The notes under the pieces: generated by a model
What the model was told of the DNA's origin: nothing
Databases searched by the model: none
Seen by the model: the letters and a program-made list of their open reading frames with translations, nothing else
Translations under genes and position numbers: made by a program
In this document: positions 17,730 to 25,661 of the stretch, in pieces
Layout: each line of letters starts with the position of its first letter
Position numbering within the stretch: position 1 is the stretch's first letter
Origin: Knoellia sp. p5-6-4
Lineage (GTDB): Bacteria; Actinomycetota; Actinomycetes; Actinomycetales; Dermatophilaceae
DNA: 64,000 bases
Direction of reading: 5' to 3'
NCBI RefSeq assembly: GCF_029222705.1
Contig: NZ_JARGZF010000001.1
Coordinates: forward strand, 2,166,437-2,230,436

Positions 17730-19148
17730 TCAGACCCCGGCGTGCTCCCCGCGGCGGTCCTTCGAGCGCTCCTTGCGCGACTGCGCCGGGAGCTGGGGCG
17801 CGTAGCCCTCGCGGTAGTAGTAGGACTCGGCGTCGGCGCCCTTGGTGGGGATGCGGTTGACGACCAGGCCGAGCACGTTGCCTCCCACGGCCCGCAGGGC
17901 CTCGAGCCCGCGGGTCAGCTGCTCCTTGTGCACGATGTCGCAGCCGACGATGACGACGGTGCCGCCGGTGATGGTGCTCAGCACGGCGGCGTCGGTCACC
18001 GGCAGCAGCGGCGGGGCGTCGATGATGACGTAGTCGAACTTCGCCTCGAGCTCGCGCACGGTGCGTGACATCGCCTCGGAGCCGAGCAGCTCGCTGGGGT
18101 TGGGCGGGATCTGCCCGGCGCCCAGCACCTGGATGTGGGAGTTGCCGAACGGCTGGAGCACGTCGTCGAGGTCGGCCTGGCCGATGAGCACGTTGGTGAG
18201 GCCGACCGAGTTCTCCAGGCCCATGTACTTCAGCATCCGCGGCCGGCGCAGGTCGCCCTCGACGAGGCAGACGCGCGAGCCGGCGGCGGCCATCGAGATG
18301 GCCAGGTTGACCGTGGTGGTGGTCTTGCCCTCGCCGGGCAGGGAGGACGTGAAGGTCATCGAGCGGGGGTGGGTGGCCGCGTCGATGAACTGCAGGTTGG
18401 TGCGCAGGGCGCGGAATGCCTCGGCGCGCGGGCCGTGCGGGTCGGCCTGCACGATGAGCGGGCGCTTGGAGCTGTCGGCGTCGAAGTGGACACCGCCGAT
18501 GACCGTCTCCTCGGTGACGTCCTTGACGTCGCGCTCGGTGCGGATCGAGGTGTCGAGCAGGTCGCGCAGCAGGGCGGCGCCGAGGCCGAGCATCAGGCCG
18601 AGCACCACGCCGAGGGCGACGTTGCGGGCCGGCTTCGGGCTGACCGGCGTGGAGGGGGTCGACGGCGGCCGGACCACCGAGACCTTCACGGGGCTGGCCG
18701 ACCGGTCCGAGACACGCTCGAGCTCGGCCACAGTCTGGGAGAACTGCTTGCCCACGGCGTCGGCGATCCGCGCGGCCTGCTGCGGGTCGGCGTCGTTGAC
18801 CATGACGTCGATGAGCACCGTGTCGAGCGGGACGCTGGCCGAGATCTGCCGGCCCAGGCGGTCGGCGTCGGTCTGGAGGTCGAGCTCGTCGATGACCGGG
18901 TTGAGCACGGTCGGCGTGGTGATGACGTCGGAGTAGGACTTGACCCGCTGCTGGGTGAAGCTGCTGCCCTGGAGGAGCTGGCTCGAGTCGTCGCCGGCAG
19001 AGGTCGAGACGAAGAGCTGGGTGTGCGCCTGGTAGACCTTCGGGCTCCACAGGGTGACCAGCGCTGCGACGGCCACCAGGGCGAGGGTGACGGCCACGAT
19101 GGTGCGCCAGCGCTTCCGGACGACCCGCAGGTAGTCGTGAAGGTCCAC
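17730..19148 (-). CDS. Wzz-type polysaccharide co-polymerase / BY-kinase fusion
   Basis: 472 aa from GTG 19148. Two membrane helices (about 18-38 and 190-210) bracket an external Wzz domain with HTQLFVSTSAG. The cytoplasmic half is a bacterial tyrosine kinase: Walker A SSLPGEGKTTT near residue 270, Walker A' VCLVEGDLRRP, Walker B YVIIDAPP. A C-terminal tyrosine cluster (ESYYYREGYAP) is the autophosphorylation tail. It controls export or chain length of a surface polysaccharide. It stands alone here: no polymerase or glycosyltransferase neighbours. The LMW-PTP at 14593 is the probable opposing phosphatase (inference). Confidence 0.92.
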   Translation of the reverse strand: MDLHDYLRVVRKRWRTIVAVTLALVAVAALVTLWSPKVYQAHTQLFVSTSAGDDSSQLLQGSSFTQQRVKSYSDVITTPTVLNPVIDELDLQTDADRLGRQISASVPLDTVLIDVMVNDADPQQAARIADAVGKQFSQTVAELERVSDRSASPVKVSVVRPPSTPSTPVSPKPARNVALGVVLGLMLGLGAALLRDLLDTSIRTERDVKDVTEETVIGGVHFDADSSKRPLIVQADPHGPRAEAFRALRTNLQFIDAATHPRSMTFTSSLPGEGKTTTTVNLAISMAAAGSRVCLVEGDLRRPRMLKYMGLENSVGLTNVLIGQADLDDVLQPFGNSHIQVLGAGQIPPNPSELLGSEAMSRTVRELEAKFDYVIIDAPPLLPVTDAAVLSTITGGTVVIVGCDIVHKEQLTRGLEALRAVGGNVLGLVVNRIPTKGADAESYYYREGYAPQLPAQSRKERSKDRRGEHAGV

Positions 19149-19225
19149 AGTCCCACTTTCTTTCGTGCGTCTCGCGCGTGTGGCGGGAAAGCCCTCGTGA
19201 TCGCCCCCGCTCAAACTCGGCCCAG

Positions 19226-19243
19226 TGTCCCACAGATGGGACA
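19226..19243. promoter_or_regulatory. Palindrome in divergent BY-kinase/BKACE promoter
   Basis: TGTCCCACAGATGGGACA has perfect 7-bp arms around CAGA. It sits 34 bp before the BKACE start and about 78 bp upstream of the BY-kinase start, in the only intergenic gap between two divergent genes. Its position suits an operator; the binding protein is unknown. Confidence 0.5.
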
Positions 19244-19276
19244 AGTCGCCCACCAGTCGACTGCCATGATGGGGCC

Positions 19277-20128
19277 ATGCCGACCGCTGCTGCCACGAGC
19301 ACTCTCATCACCGTCGCGCCCACGGGCGCCGAGCTGGCCAAGCAGGACTTCCCCCAGCTGCCGACGACGCTCGAGGAGCTGGTCGAGACGGCCCGGTCGT
19401 GCGAGGCGGCCGGCGCGGCCATGATCCACCTGCACATCCGCGACGCCGATCACCGGCCGACCCTCGACCACGGACACCTCAAGGCGGCGGTCGACGCGCT
19501 GCGCGAGCAGACCTCGCTGGTGATCCAGCTGTCCACCGGCGGCAGCGTGCACGACCCGCTCGAGCAGCGCCTCACCGTGCTCGACGCCGAGCCCGACTCG
19601 TGCAGCCTCACCTGCGGCACCACCAACTTCGGCGACGACGTCTTCCTCAACCCCTGGGGCTTCATGTCCGACCTCTACGTCCAGGCCCAGGAGCGCGAGG
19701 TCGTCCCGGAGTTCGAGCTGTTCGACCTCGGGCACGTGCACGCCCTGCGCCGGCTCATCGACACCCACGGGCTGCCGTTCGGGGGCAGGGTGCACGTCGA
19801 TTTCGTGACCAACGTGCCGGGCGGTATGCCGGGCAGCCCGGCCGCGCTGATGGCGGCGGTGCAGATGCTGCCCGCGGAGGTGACGAGCTGGTCGGCCACC
19901 GGGATCGGGCGGGCACACCTGCCCGTCATGGCGGCCGCGCTGGCTGCGGGCGGGCACCTGCGGGTCGGGATGGAGGACAACGTCGTATTCGCGCGGGGCC
20001 GGCAGGTGCAGCACAACCGCGAGCTCGTCGAGCGTGCGGCGCACCTGGCCGAGGTGATGCAGCGTCCGGCGATGGGCGCCGACGACGCCCGTGCCCTGCT
20101 CGGGGTGAAGGACCGCCGCACCCGGTAG
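19277..20128 (+). CDS. BKACE-family (3-keto-5-aminohexanoate cleavage) enzyme
   Basis: 283 aa TIM-barrel. Zn-binding HLHIRD (HxH) is near residue 51, with the early segment ITVAPTGAELAKQDFPQLPT and the late ATGIGRAHLPVMAAAL, RVGMEDN motif typical of BKACE enzymes, which condense beta-keto acids with acetyl-CoA to acetoacetate and a CoA ester. Substrate cannot be told from sequence; no lysine-fermentation neighbours are present, so it is not necessarily the lysine enzyme. Start ATG 19277; an upstream in-frame extension from 19178 would cross the operator palindrome. Confidence 0.88.
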   Translation: MPTAAATSTLITVAPTGAELAKQDFPQLPTTLEELVETARSCEAAGAAMIHLHIRDADHRPTLDHGHLKAAVDALREQTSLVIQLSTGGSVHDPLEQRLTVLDAEPDSCSLTCGTTNFGDDVFLNPWGFMSDLYVQAQEREVVPEFELFDLGHVHALRRLIDTHGLPFGGRVHVDFVTNVPGGMPGSPAALMAAVQMLPAEVTSWSATGIGRAHLPVMAAALAAGGHLRVGMEDNVVFARGRQVQHNRELVERAAHLAEVMQRPAMGADDARALLGVKDRRTR

Positions 20129-20158
20129 GCGGCCACGCGGCACACCGCGCCGGCGCTG

Positions 20159-20187
20159 TCCCTTTATCGGGTGGCCCGATAAAGGGA
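20159..20187. repeat. Palindrome 1 of twin TTTATCGGG pair
   Basis: TCCCTTTATCGGG pairs perfectly (13 bp) with CCCGATAAAGGGA around TGG. It lies 31 bp after the BKACE stop and could act as its terminator. The 9-bp core TTTATCGGG recurs 62 bp downstream in a second palindrome. It is AT-rich against its surroundings. Confidence 0.8.
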
Positions 20188-20218
20188 CCCTTCACCCCGG
20201 GTGCCACCTCGGGTGGAG

Positions 20219-20251
20219 CGCACGTTTATCGGGTGACCCGATAAAAGTGCG
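20219..20251. repeat. Palindrome 2 of twin TTTATCGGG pair
   Basis: CGCACgTTTATCGGG pairs with CCCGATAAAaGTGCG around TGA, with one internal mismatch. It shares the core TTTATCGGG-TGR-CCCGATAAA with palindrome 1 but has different outer arms, so compensatory conservation is centred on the core. Located 69 bp upstream of the XRE-family regulator, it is a candidate autoregulatory operator. Confidence 0.75.
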
Positions 20252-20319
20252 GCAGGTGTGAGGGGGCTCACGCTGTCTTCGGTTTGCATTCTGCTAACTC
20301 CAGCAAGCATGATGGAGGC

Positions 20320-20871
20320 ATGAGGCAGCTACCCCTGGGTAACCACCTGGGTGACTACCTGCGCGAGCAGAGGCAGTCGGCCCGGCTGTCGCTGCGCCAG
20401 CTCGCCGACCTGGCCGGTATCTCCAACCCCTACCTGTCGCAGATCGAGCGCGGGCTCAAGAAGCCGAGCGCAGAGATCCTCCAGCAGCTCGCCAAAGGCC
20501 TGCAGGTCTCCGCCGAGTCGCTCTACGTGCGCGCCGGCATCCTCGACGAACGGCCCCAGGCCGAGCCGCCGGCGACCGACACCCGCAGCGTCATCCAGGC
20601 CGATCCCCGGCTGACCGAGCGGCAGAAGGCCGCGCTGCTCGACATCTACGACTCGTTCGTCGGTGCCGAGGCGGCGCAGGGGAAGGCCGCGGGCGACACG
20701 ACCCGCCGGCGCGGCTCGCGCTCCGGCGCGACGGGCAAGGGCGCGAGATCCGCGACCGCCAAGCCGGGCACCGCCAGGACGACCCGCAAGGCCGCGGTCA
20801 CCACCGCCCGCAAGTCCACCACCACAGACAGCACCACCAAGCGCACCACGACCCCTAACGAAAAGGAATGA
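20320..20871 (+). CDS. XRE-family regulator upstream of hbhA-like gene
   Basis: 183 aa from ATG 20320 (GGAGG is very close). Residues about 7-65 form a Cro/C1 HTH: LGDYLREQRQSARLSLRQLA, GISNPYLSQIERGLKKPSAE. A middle part (DPRLTERQKAALLDIYDSFV) is followed by a Lys/Arg/Thr/Ala-rich tail of about 60 residues. The tail resembles the basic tail of the HbhA-like protein encoded 10 bp downstream. The pair matches Rv0474-Rv0475 order. It may regulate itself and hbhA through the twin palindromes. Confidence 0.88.
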   Translation: MRQLPLGNHLGDYLREQRQSARLSLRQLADLAGISNPYLSQIERGLKKPSAEILQQLAKGLQVSAESLYVRAGILDERPQAEPPATDTRSVIQADPRLTERQKAALLDIYDSFVGAEAAQGKAAGDTTRRRGSRSGATGKGARSATAKPGTARTTRKAAVTTARKSTTTDSTTKRTTTPNEKE

Positions 20872-20881
20872 GGAGATCGCC

Positions 20882-21568
20882 ATGACACTCGTGGCCGACA
20901 TCACCAGGACCGTCACCGAGTCCACCCCCGTCTACGCCGCCGTCGGTGCCACCGACCTCGCTGTGGAGAAGGTGCGCGACGCCCGCGTCCGCGCCGCCGC
21001 AGCCCGCGCCGAGCTCACGGCCGACAGGATCTCGGCCCGGGTCACCAAGCGCGCCACCGAGGTGACCGAGCAGGCGCAGCACGTGCCGGTGCTCGCCCTG
21101 AACCGCAGCCTCGAGCTGGCCAGCAAGGCCGTCGACGGCTACGAGTCGCTGGCCGCCCGCGGTGAGGGCCTGGTCAAGCGCGTGCGCAACCAGAAGGCCA
21201 CCAAGGACCTCGTCGCGCAGGCCGAGACCACCCTCGCGCTCGGCAAGGGCGCCGTCACCACCGTCCGCAAGGCCGCCGGCGACATCGAGCGCTCGGCCAA
21301 GGCCACGCTCACCACCGGCCGCCACCAGGCTGCCTCCGTGGCCGACGTCGCCGTCGACGCCGCCGCCGAGGAGGCCCGCGAGGTCTCGACCGCCGCGACC
21401 GCGTCGGCCAAGCGCACCCGCACCGCTGCCAAGCGGACCGCCACCACCGCGAAGAAGAGCGCGTCGGCCACCCGGTCCTCCGCGAAGCGCACCACCACCA
21501 GCGCCCGCAAGACCGCCTCGGCCGCGAAGAAGGCCGGCGAGGCCGCAGCCAAGAAGGTCGGCGACTGA
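20882..21568 (+). CDS. Heparin-binding hemagglutinin (HbhA)-like protein
   Basis: 228 aa from ATG 20882 after GAGGAGATCGCC. Residues about 1-150 are alpha-helical, coiled-coil-like, rich in Ala, Glu, Val and Arg (AVEKVRDARVRAAAARAEL). The C-terminal 80 residues are repeats of Lys/Ala/Thr/Ser (KRTATTAKKSASA, KKAGEAAAKKVGD), the signature of mycobacterial HbhA, whose tail binds sulfated glycans and is lysine-methylated. In a likely non-pathogen such tails may instead bind DNA or the cell surface (inference). No signal peptide. Operon with the XRE gene. Confidence 0.85.
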   Translation: MTLVADITRTVTESTPVYAAVGATDLAVEKVRDARVRAAAARAELTADRISARVTKRATEVTEQAQHVPVLALNRSLELASKAVDGYESLAARGEGLVKRVRNQKATKDLVAQAETTLALGKGAVTTVRKAAGDIERSAKATLTTGRHQAASVADVAVDAAAEEAREVSTAATASAKRTRTAAKRTATTAKKSASATRSSAKRTTTSARKTASAAKKAGEAAAKKVGD

Positions 21569-21659
21569 CCTGAGCAGCCGCCCGGGAGACCGGGCCACAG
21601 GGCCGGCGCCGCCCACCCCCTCCGGGCGACGCCGGCCGGGCCGGACCCCTCCGGCCCCG

Positions 21660-21698
21660 GAAGGGCCCGCCCACCCAGACCCCGTGGGCGGGCCCTTC
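21660..21698. terminator. Terminator after hbhA-like gene
   Basis: GAAGGGCCCGCCCAC (21660-21674) pairs perfectly with GTGGGCGGGCCCTTC (21684-21698) around a 9-nt loop. A second GGCCGGCG/CGCCGGCC stem at 21601-21637 precedes it. It ends the xre-hbhA unit before the asparaginase gene. Confidence 0.88.
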
Positions 21699-21729
21699 GC
21701 CGTTGTCGGCGGCTCGTTAGGGTGGCGCC

Positions 21730-22728
21730 GTGACCTCGCAGACGCCCCTCGCCGCCACGCAGCTCCCCACGCCGGCCGCCCTGGCCGACGCGCCCGTCCT
21801 GGCCCACGTGGTGCGCGGCGGGTTCGTCGAGTCGGCCCACCGCGCCAGCCTCGCGGCCGTCGACGCCGACGGTTCGACCACCCTCGCGCTCGGAGGTGTC
21901 GACGACCCGGTCTTCCCGCGGTCGTCCAACAAGCCGGTGCAGGCCCTCGCGATGGTGCGCAGCGGGCTGCGGCTCGACCCCGAGCTGCTCGCGCTCGCGT
22001 GCTCCAGCCACTCCGGTGAGGACTTCCACCTCGAGGGCGTGCGCCGCATCCTCGCCGGCGCGGGCCTCACCGACGCCGACCTGCAGAACACCCCGGACCT
22101 GCCCTACGACGCGCAGGAGCAGGACCGCTGGCGTCGCGAGGGCCGCGAGAAGAGCCCCCTCGCCCAGAACTGCTCCGGCAAGCACGCCGCCATGCTGGCC
22201 ACCTGTGTCGTCAACGGCTGGGACACCGCCACCTACCGCGACCCGGCGCACCCGCTCCAACAGGCCATGGAGCAGGCCCTGGCCGACCTGAGCGGTGAGC
22301 CGGTGGCGGCGATGGCGGTCGACGGCTGTGGCGCCCCCGTCATGGCGGTGAGCGTGGCCGGGCTCGCACGCGCGTTCGGCCGCCTCGCCTCGGCGGAGGC
22401 GGGCACCCACGAGCGCACGGTCGCCGACGCGATCCGCAGCCACCCGGCATACCTCGGCGGCAGCCGCCGTGACGTCAGCGCCCTCGTCGAGGGCACCCCC
22501 GGCCTCATCGCCAAGGACGGCGCCGAGGCCGTGTATGCCGTGGGGCTGGCCGACGGGCGCGGCGTCGCGCTCAAGGTCGCCGACGGGGGGCAGCGCGCCC
22601 GCCCGGTCATCCTCGCCGCCGCCCTGCGCCGGCTGGGTGTCGAGTCACCGGCACTCGACGCGCTCGAGAAGGCCCCGGTGCTCGGGCACGGCGAGCCGGT
22701 GGGCGCCGTCGTCGCGGTCGGGCTGTAG
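21730..22728 (+). CDS. Asparaginase (thermolabile, PF06089 type)
   Basis: 332 aa from GTG 21730. Belongs to the Rhizobium-type asparaginase family: HVVRGGFVESAHRASLAAVD, RSSNKPVQALAM, ACSSHSGEDFH, CSGKHAAML and AVDGCGAPVMAVSV are the conserved blocks, including the Ser-Lys and Cys residues seen at the active site of that class. It hydrolyses L-asparagine to aspartate and ammonia. No signal peptide, so cytoplasmic. dtd follows 9 bp downstream, suggesting cotranscription. Confidence 0.9.
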   Translation: MTSQTPLAATQLPTPAALADAPVLAHVVRGGFVESAHRASLAAVDADGSTTLALGGVDDPVFPRSSNKPVQALAMVRSGLRLDPELLALACSSHSGEDFHLEGVRRILAGAGLTDADLQNTPDLPYDAQEQDRWRREGREKSPLAQNCSGKHAAMLATCVVNGWDTATYRDPAHPLQQAMEQALADLSGEPVAAMAVDGCGAPVMAVSVAGLARAFGRLASAEAGTHERTVADAIRSHPAYLGGSRRDVSALVEGTPGLIAKDGAEAVYAVGLADGRGVALKVADGGQRARPVILAAALRRLGVESPALDALEKAPVLGHGEPVGAVVAVGL

Positions 22729-22737
22729 GGCCGTCCG

Positions 22738-23163
22738 ATGAGGGCAGTGCTCCAGCGGGTCACCCGTGCGTCGGTGACCGTCGACGGCGAGACCGTTGGC
22801 GCGATCGAGCGGCCCGGGCTGGTGGCGCTGGTCGGGGTGACCCACGACGACGGGCCCGAGCAGGTCGCAGCCATGGCCCGCAAGATCAGCGAGCTGCGCA
22901 TCCTGCGCGACGAGCGGTCGGTGCTCGACGAGGGCGCCCCGGTGCTCGTGGTCAGCCAGTTCACCCTCTACGCCGACACGAAGAAGGGGCGACGGCCGTC
23001 GTGGAACGGCGCGGCGCCGGGTGACGTCGCCGAACCGGTGGTGGACGCCGTCGTCGCGGCCCTGCGCGAGCGGGGCGTCGAGGTCGCCACCGGGAGCTTC
23101 GGGGCGATGATGGAGGTCAGCCTCGTGGGCGACGGGCCGGTCACGCTCGTGGTGGACGTCTGA
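22738..23163 (+). CDS. dtd: D-aminoacyl-tRNA deacylase
   Basis: 141 aa, about the usual DTD length. It removes D-amino acids (and glycine) mischarged on tRNA. Family blocks are [20 protein letters not shown], the catalytic SQFTLYAD (Ser-Gln-x-Thr) and [14 protein letters not shown]; the dimer-forming [20 protein letters not shown] closes the protein. Start ATG 22738, 9 bp after asparaginase. Confidence 0.95.
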   Translation: MRAVLQRVTRASVTVDGETVGAIERPGLVALVGVTHDDGPEQVAAMARKISELRILRDERSVLDEGAPVLVVSQFTLYADTKKGRRPSWNGAAPGDVAEPVVDAVVAALRERGVEVATGSFGAMMEVSLVGDGPVTLVVDV

Positions 23164-23192
23164 GCTCGTGCTGACACCGTAGGCTTTGCCGT

Positions 23193-23519
23193 ATGAACTT
23201 CATCGGCTCCGCGCAGAGCACCGTGGCGCTCCTCCTCGGCCTCGCCGCCCTGGCCCTCGAGGTGTTCGCGTTCATCGACGCCCTGCGCCACCGCCCGGAC
23301 GCCTATGTCGCTGCGGGTAAGCGCACCAAGCAGTTCTGGCTGATCGTCACCGGGGTCAGCGCGCTGGTGGGCTTCGTCACCTTCTTCTCACCGCTCAACC
23401 TCTTCGGCATCCTCGCAGTCGTCGGCGCCGGCATCTACCTCGCCGACGTGCGCCCCGCGCTGCAGCAGGTGAGCGGCCGCGGGCGTGGCTCGTCCCAGGG
23501 CCCCTACGGCCCGTGGTGA
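23193..23519 (+). CDS. DUF2516 small membrane protein
   Basis: 108 aa with three or four hydrophobic helices (VALLLGLAALALEVFAFIDAL, FWLIVTGVSALVGFVTFF, LNLFGILAVVGAGIYLADV) and a Gly/Ser-rich tail. It corresponds to the conserved actinobacterial family next to hbhA in Mycobacterium (Rv0476). Start ATG 23193. No known function. Its presence keeps the xre-hbhA-DUF2516 neighbourhood, although asparaginase and dtd are inserted here. Confidence 0.85.
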   Translation: MNFIGSAQSTVALLLGLAALALEVFAFIDALRHRPDAYVAAGKRTKQFWLIVTGVSALVGFVTFFSPLNLFGILAVVGAGIYLADVRPALQQVSGRGRGSSQGPYGPW

Positions 23520-23582
23520 CGCCCGGCGGGGGACATCGGGCACAATCAGCGGCCGTTGCCGCACCGGCCATCAAGGGGAGTC

Positions 23583-23948
23583 ATGTCTGACCGTCAGGAC
23601 CCGCGCGGGGAGATCTTCACCGTCGAGCGCCCGTGGGGGCAGTTCCAGCAGTTCGTCTCGAACGAGCCGGTGACCGTCAAGGTCATCACCGTCGAGCCGG
23701 GGCACCGCCTGTCGCTGCAGACGCACGAGCACCGCGGCGAGATGTGGCAGGTCCTTGACGTGCCGATCGAGGTCACTGTGGGTGAGCGCACCTGGGCGGC
23801 CGAGCCCGGCGAGACGGTCTGGGTCCCGGCGCACACCGTGCACCGCATGGCCAACAAGAGCGACCAGCCCGGCCGGCTGCTCGAGATCGCCTTCGGCGAC
23901 TTCGACGAGGCAGACATCGTCCGGCTCGAGGACGACTACGCACGCTGA
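23583..23948 (+). CDS. Cupin, mannose-6-phosphate isomerase type II-like
   Basis: 121 aa from ATG 23583 with AAGGGGAGTC in front. It is the isolated cupin half of GMP/PMI enzymes: RPWGQFQQFVSNEP, VKVITVEPGHRLSLQTHEHR and the second cupin box WVPAHTVHRMAN supply the metal-binding His and Glu. It could isomerise mannose-6-phosphate to fructose-6-phosphate or epimerise sugar nucleotides. Its 3' end overlaps the convergent methyltransferase by 13 bp. Confidence 0.87.
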   Translation: MSDRQDPRGEIFTVERPWGQFQQFVSNEPVTVKVITVEPGHRLSLQTHEHRGEMWQVLDVPIEVTVGERTWAAEPGETVWVPAHTVHRMANKSDQPGRLLEIAFGDFDEADIVRLEDDYAR

Positions 23949-24742
23949 CCCCTTGGCGCGACCGCGTCCCAGGCGACGGTGAGCTCCCCGAGCCGCCAGC
24001 GGCTCGCGCCGTCGAGCAGCGGCCAGCCCTCCTCACGCAGCGCGTTCGCCATGGCGAGGAAGCGCTGCCGCACCCCGAACGAGCCATGGTGGGCGCTGTG
24101 GGACCAGGCCCGGTCGAGCGCCGCCAGGTAGCCGTGCACGCCCTCGCCCTCGACGTTGCGGTGGATCAGCGCCTTCGGCAGCCGCTCGGCGATCTCGGAC
24201 GGCGCTTCGAGGCCGCGCAGCCGCCACGAGAAGGTCAGTGAGCGCGGGCCCGAGCGGTCGACCGCGACCCACGTGCTGCGCCGCCCCAGCTCGTCACAGG
24301 TGCCGTCGACAAGGAGCCCGTCCTCGGCCAGCCGCTGCTGCACCTGCGCCCAGGCTGCGTGCACGTCAGCCTCGTCGTACTGCCGCAGCACGTTGAAGGC
24401 GCGCACCACCGTGGGCCGGACGCCCGCCTCGAGCGGCACCTCGAAGCCGCCGAGCCCGAAGCGGAGCCCCGGTCGCGTGAGCGGCCGCGCAGCCGCCACC
24501 CGCTCGGGGTCGATCTCGATGCCGACGACCTGCACGTCGGGTCTCACCCGGCGCAGCCGGTCGTGGAGCTCGACGGCGGTCACAGGCGAGGCGCCGTAGC
24601 CGAGGTCGACGACCACCGGGGCGTGCCGGTGCCGGCGCAGCCGCCAGGCTTGCGGCCCCGCGAGCCACCGGTCGACCCGGCGCAGGCGGTTGGGGTTGGT
24701 GGTGCCGCGGGTGATGGTGCCCACCGGCCGCTGCCTCGCCAC
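23936..24742 (-). CDS. Class I SAM-dependent methyltransferase-like protein
   Basis: 268 aa. Motif I is VVVDLGYGASPVTAVEL near residue 44 and the acidic end of strand 2 is VVGIEIDPERVAAA, both typical of Rossmann methyltransferases. It also has EDGLLVDGTCDELG and a conserved C-terminal part (PKALIHRNVEGEGVHGYL). Substrate unknown. Convergent, 13-bp overlap with the cupin gene. Start ATG 24742, with the downstream-oriented hypothetical gene diverging 57 bp away. Confidence 0.82.
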   Translation of the reverse strand: MARQRPVGTITRGTTNPNRLRRVDRWLAGPQAWRLRRHRHAPVVVDLGYGASPVTAVELHDRLRRVRPDVQVVGIEIDPERVAAARPLTRPGLRFGLGGFEVPLEAGVRPTVVRAFNVLRQYDEADVHAAWAQVQQRLAEDGLLVDGTCDELGRRSTWVAVDRSGPRSLTFSWRLRGLEAPSEIAERLPKALIHRNVEGEGVHGYLAALDRAWSHSAHHGSFGVRQRFLAMANALREEGWPLLDGASRWRLGELTVAWDAVAPRGQRA

Positions 24743-24798
24743 GCCCGCAGGGTACGGGGCGCCCTGCTGAGGGCGCGTCCCGGTCCTAGGGTTGGACC

Positions 24799-25572
24799 GT
24801 GGCCCGGCCCAAGCGTGACATCAGCAAGAGCATGCTCGCGCTCGTGCTGTCGCTGAGCGCGCTCGCGGCCCTCGGCCTCAGCTCGTGGGTTCCCGGCTGG
24901 CTCGGGCGCGACAGCGGCATGGCCGATGTCGAGCCCGGGATGCTGCAGATCGACGAGCAGGCCCGCGGCATCGCGACGCTGGGCGGCGGCGTCACCGCGT
25001 CGCTCTACGAATCAGGGCTGCGGCTCAGCCACGGCGACGACATCCTCAGCGAGACCGTGCTGCGCGGGTCGCTCGTCTCCGCCGTCGTCGGGACCGTCGA
25101 GGGCAGTGGCAACGACACCACGGAGAGGATCGAGCGCGAGTACAACCACCTGCGCATCACCGACCTGCGCTTCCTCCCCGGTCGGGCGACCTACCTCGGC
25201 GAGGTCTCTGACGGGGAGGTGAGCCTGCCGATGGAGCTGCGCATCGAGCTCGCTGGACCGGTGGTGCGCGTCGGCGTGAGCGTGCCGCAGGCAAGTGGTG
25301 TCGTGGTCCACCTCGCCCACAAACCCGCGACCACCGGCCTGCCGCCTGTGCTGCCGTTCCGCAACCTGCGCCGCAACGCCTACTGGCTGCCCGCGGAGAC
25401 CGGCCGCAGCGACCCCGCCTTCACCACGGTGCTGGGCACGGACGTCGCGATCGGGCCGGCAGGTGTGGTCCGTGGGGTGGACCAGCGATCGACGGGTCGC
25501 CTCGACGTGCACGTCTGGTCCGAGGCCGCGGTCCTGACGGTGTCGTCCCGTCCCGACCCGCGCCCGCAGTGA
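24799..25572 (+). CDS. Membrane-anchored protein, unknown function
   Basis: 257 aa from GTG 24799. A basic N-terminus (MARPKRDISKS) and one hydrophobic helix (ALVLSLSALAALGLSSWVPG) anchor a mostly beta extracytoplasmic domain without Cys. I do not recognise a family. Segments such as TERIEREYNHLRITDLRFLP and PVLPFRNLRRNAYWLPAE look well structured. It precedes mshA by 89 bp on the same strand. Confidence 0.75.
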   Translation: MARPKRDISKSMLALVLSLSALAALGLSSWVPGWLGRDSGMADVEPGMLQIDEQARGIATLGGGVTASLYESGLRLSHGDDILSETVLRGSLVSAVVGTVEGSGNDTTERIEREYNHLRITDLRFLPGRATYLGEVSDGEVSLPMELRIELAGPVVRVGVSVPQASGVVVHLAHKPATTGLPPVLPFRNLRRNAYWLPAETGRSDPAFTTVLGTDVAIGPAGVVRGVDQRSTGRLDVHVWSEAAVLTVSSRPDPRPQ

Positions 25573-25661
25573 CTCGTGCCCGCAGTGGACCATGTCCGCA
25601 GTGACCCATGACGCAGGCGCAGGCGGCAGGCCGGCCCCTGCTCCCGTGGGACAATCGGGAG

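Noticed and set aside
20284-20319. TTG start for the XRE gene at 20284
   Set aside because: ATG 20320 gives the usual HTH N-terminus; the extra 12 residues are not typical and overlap promoter-like DNA.
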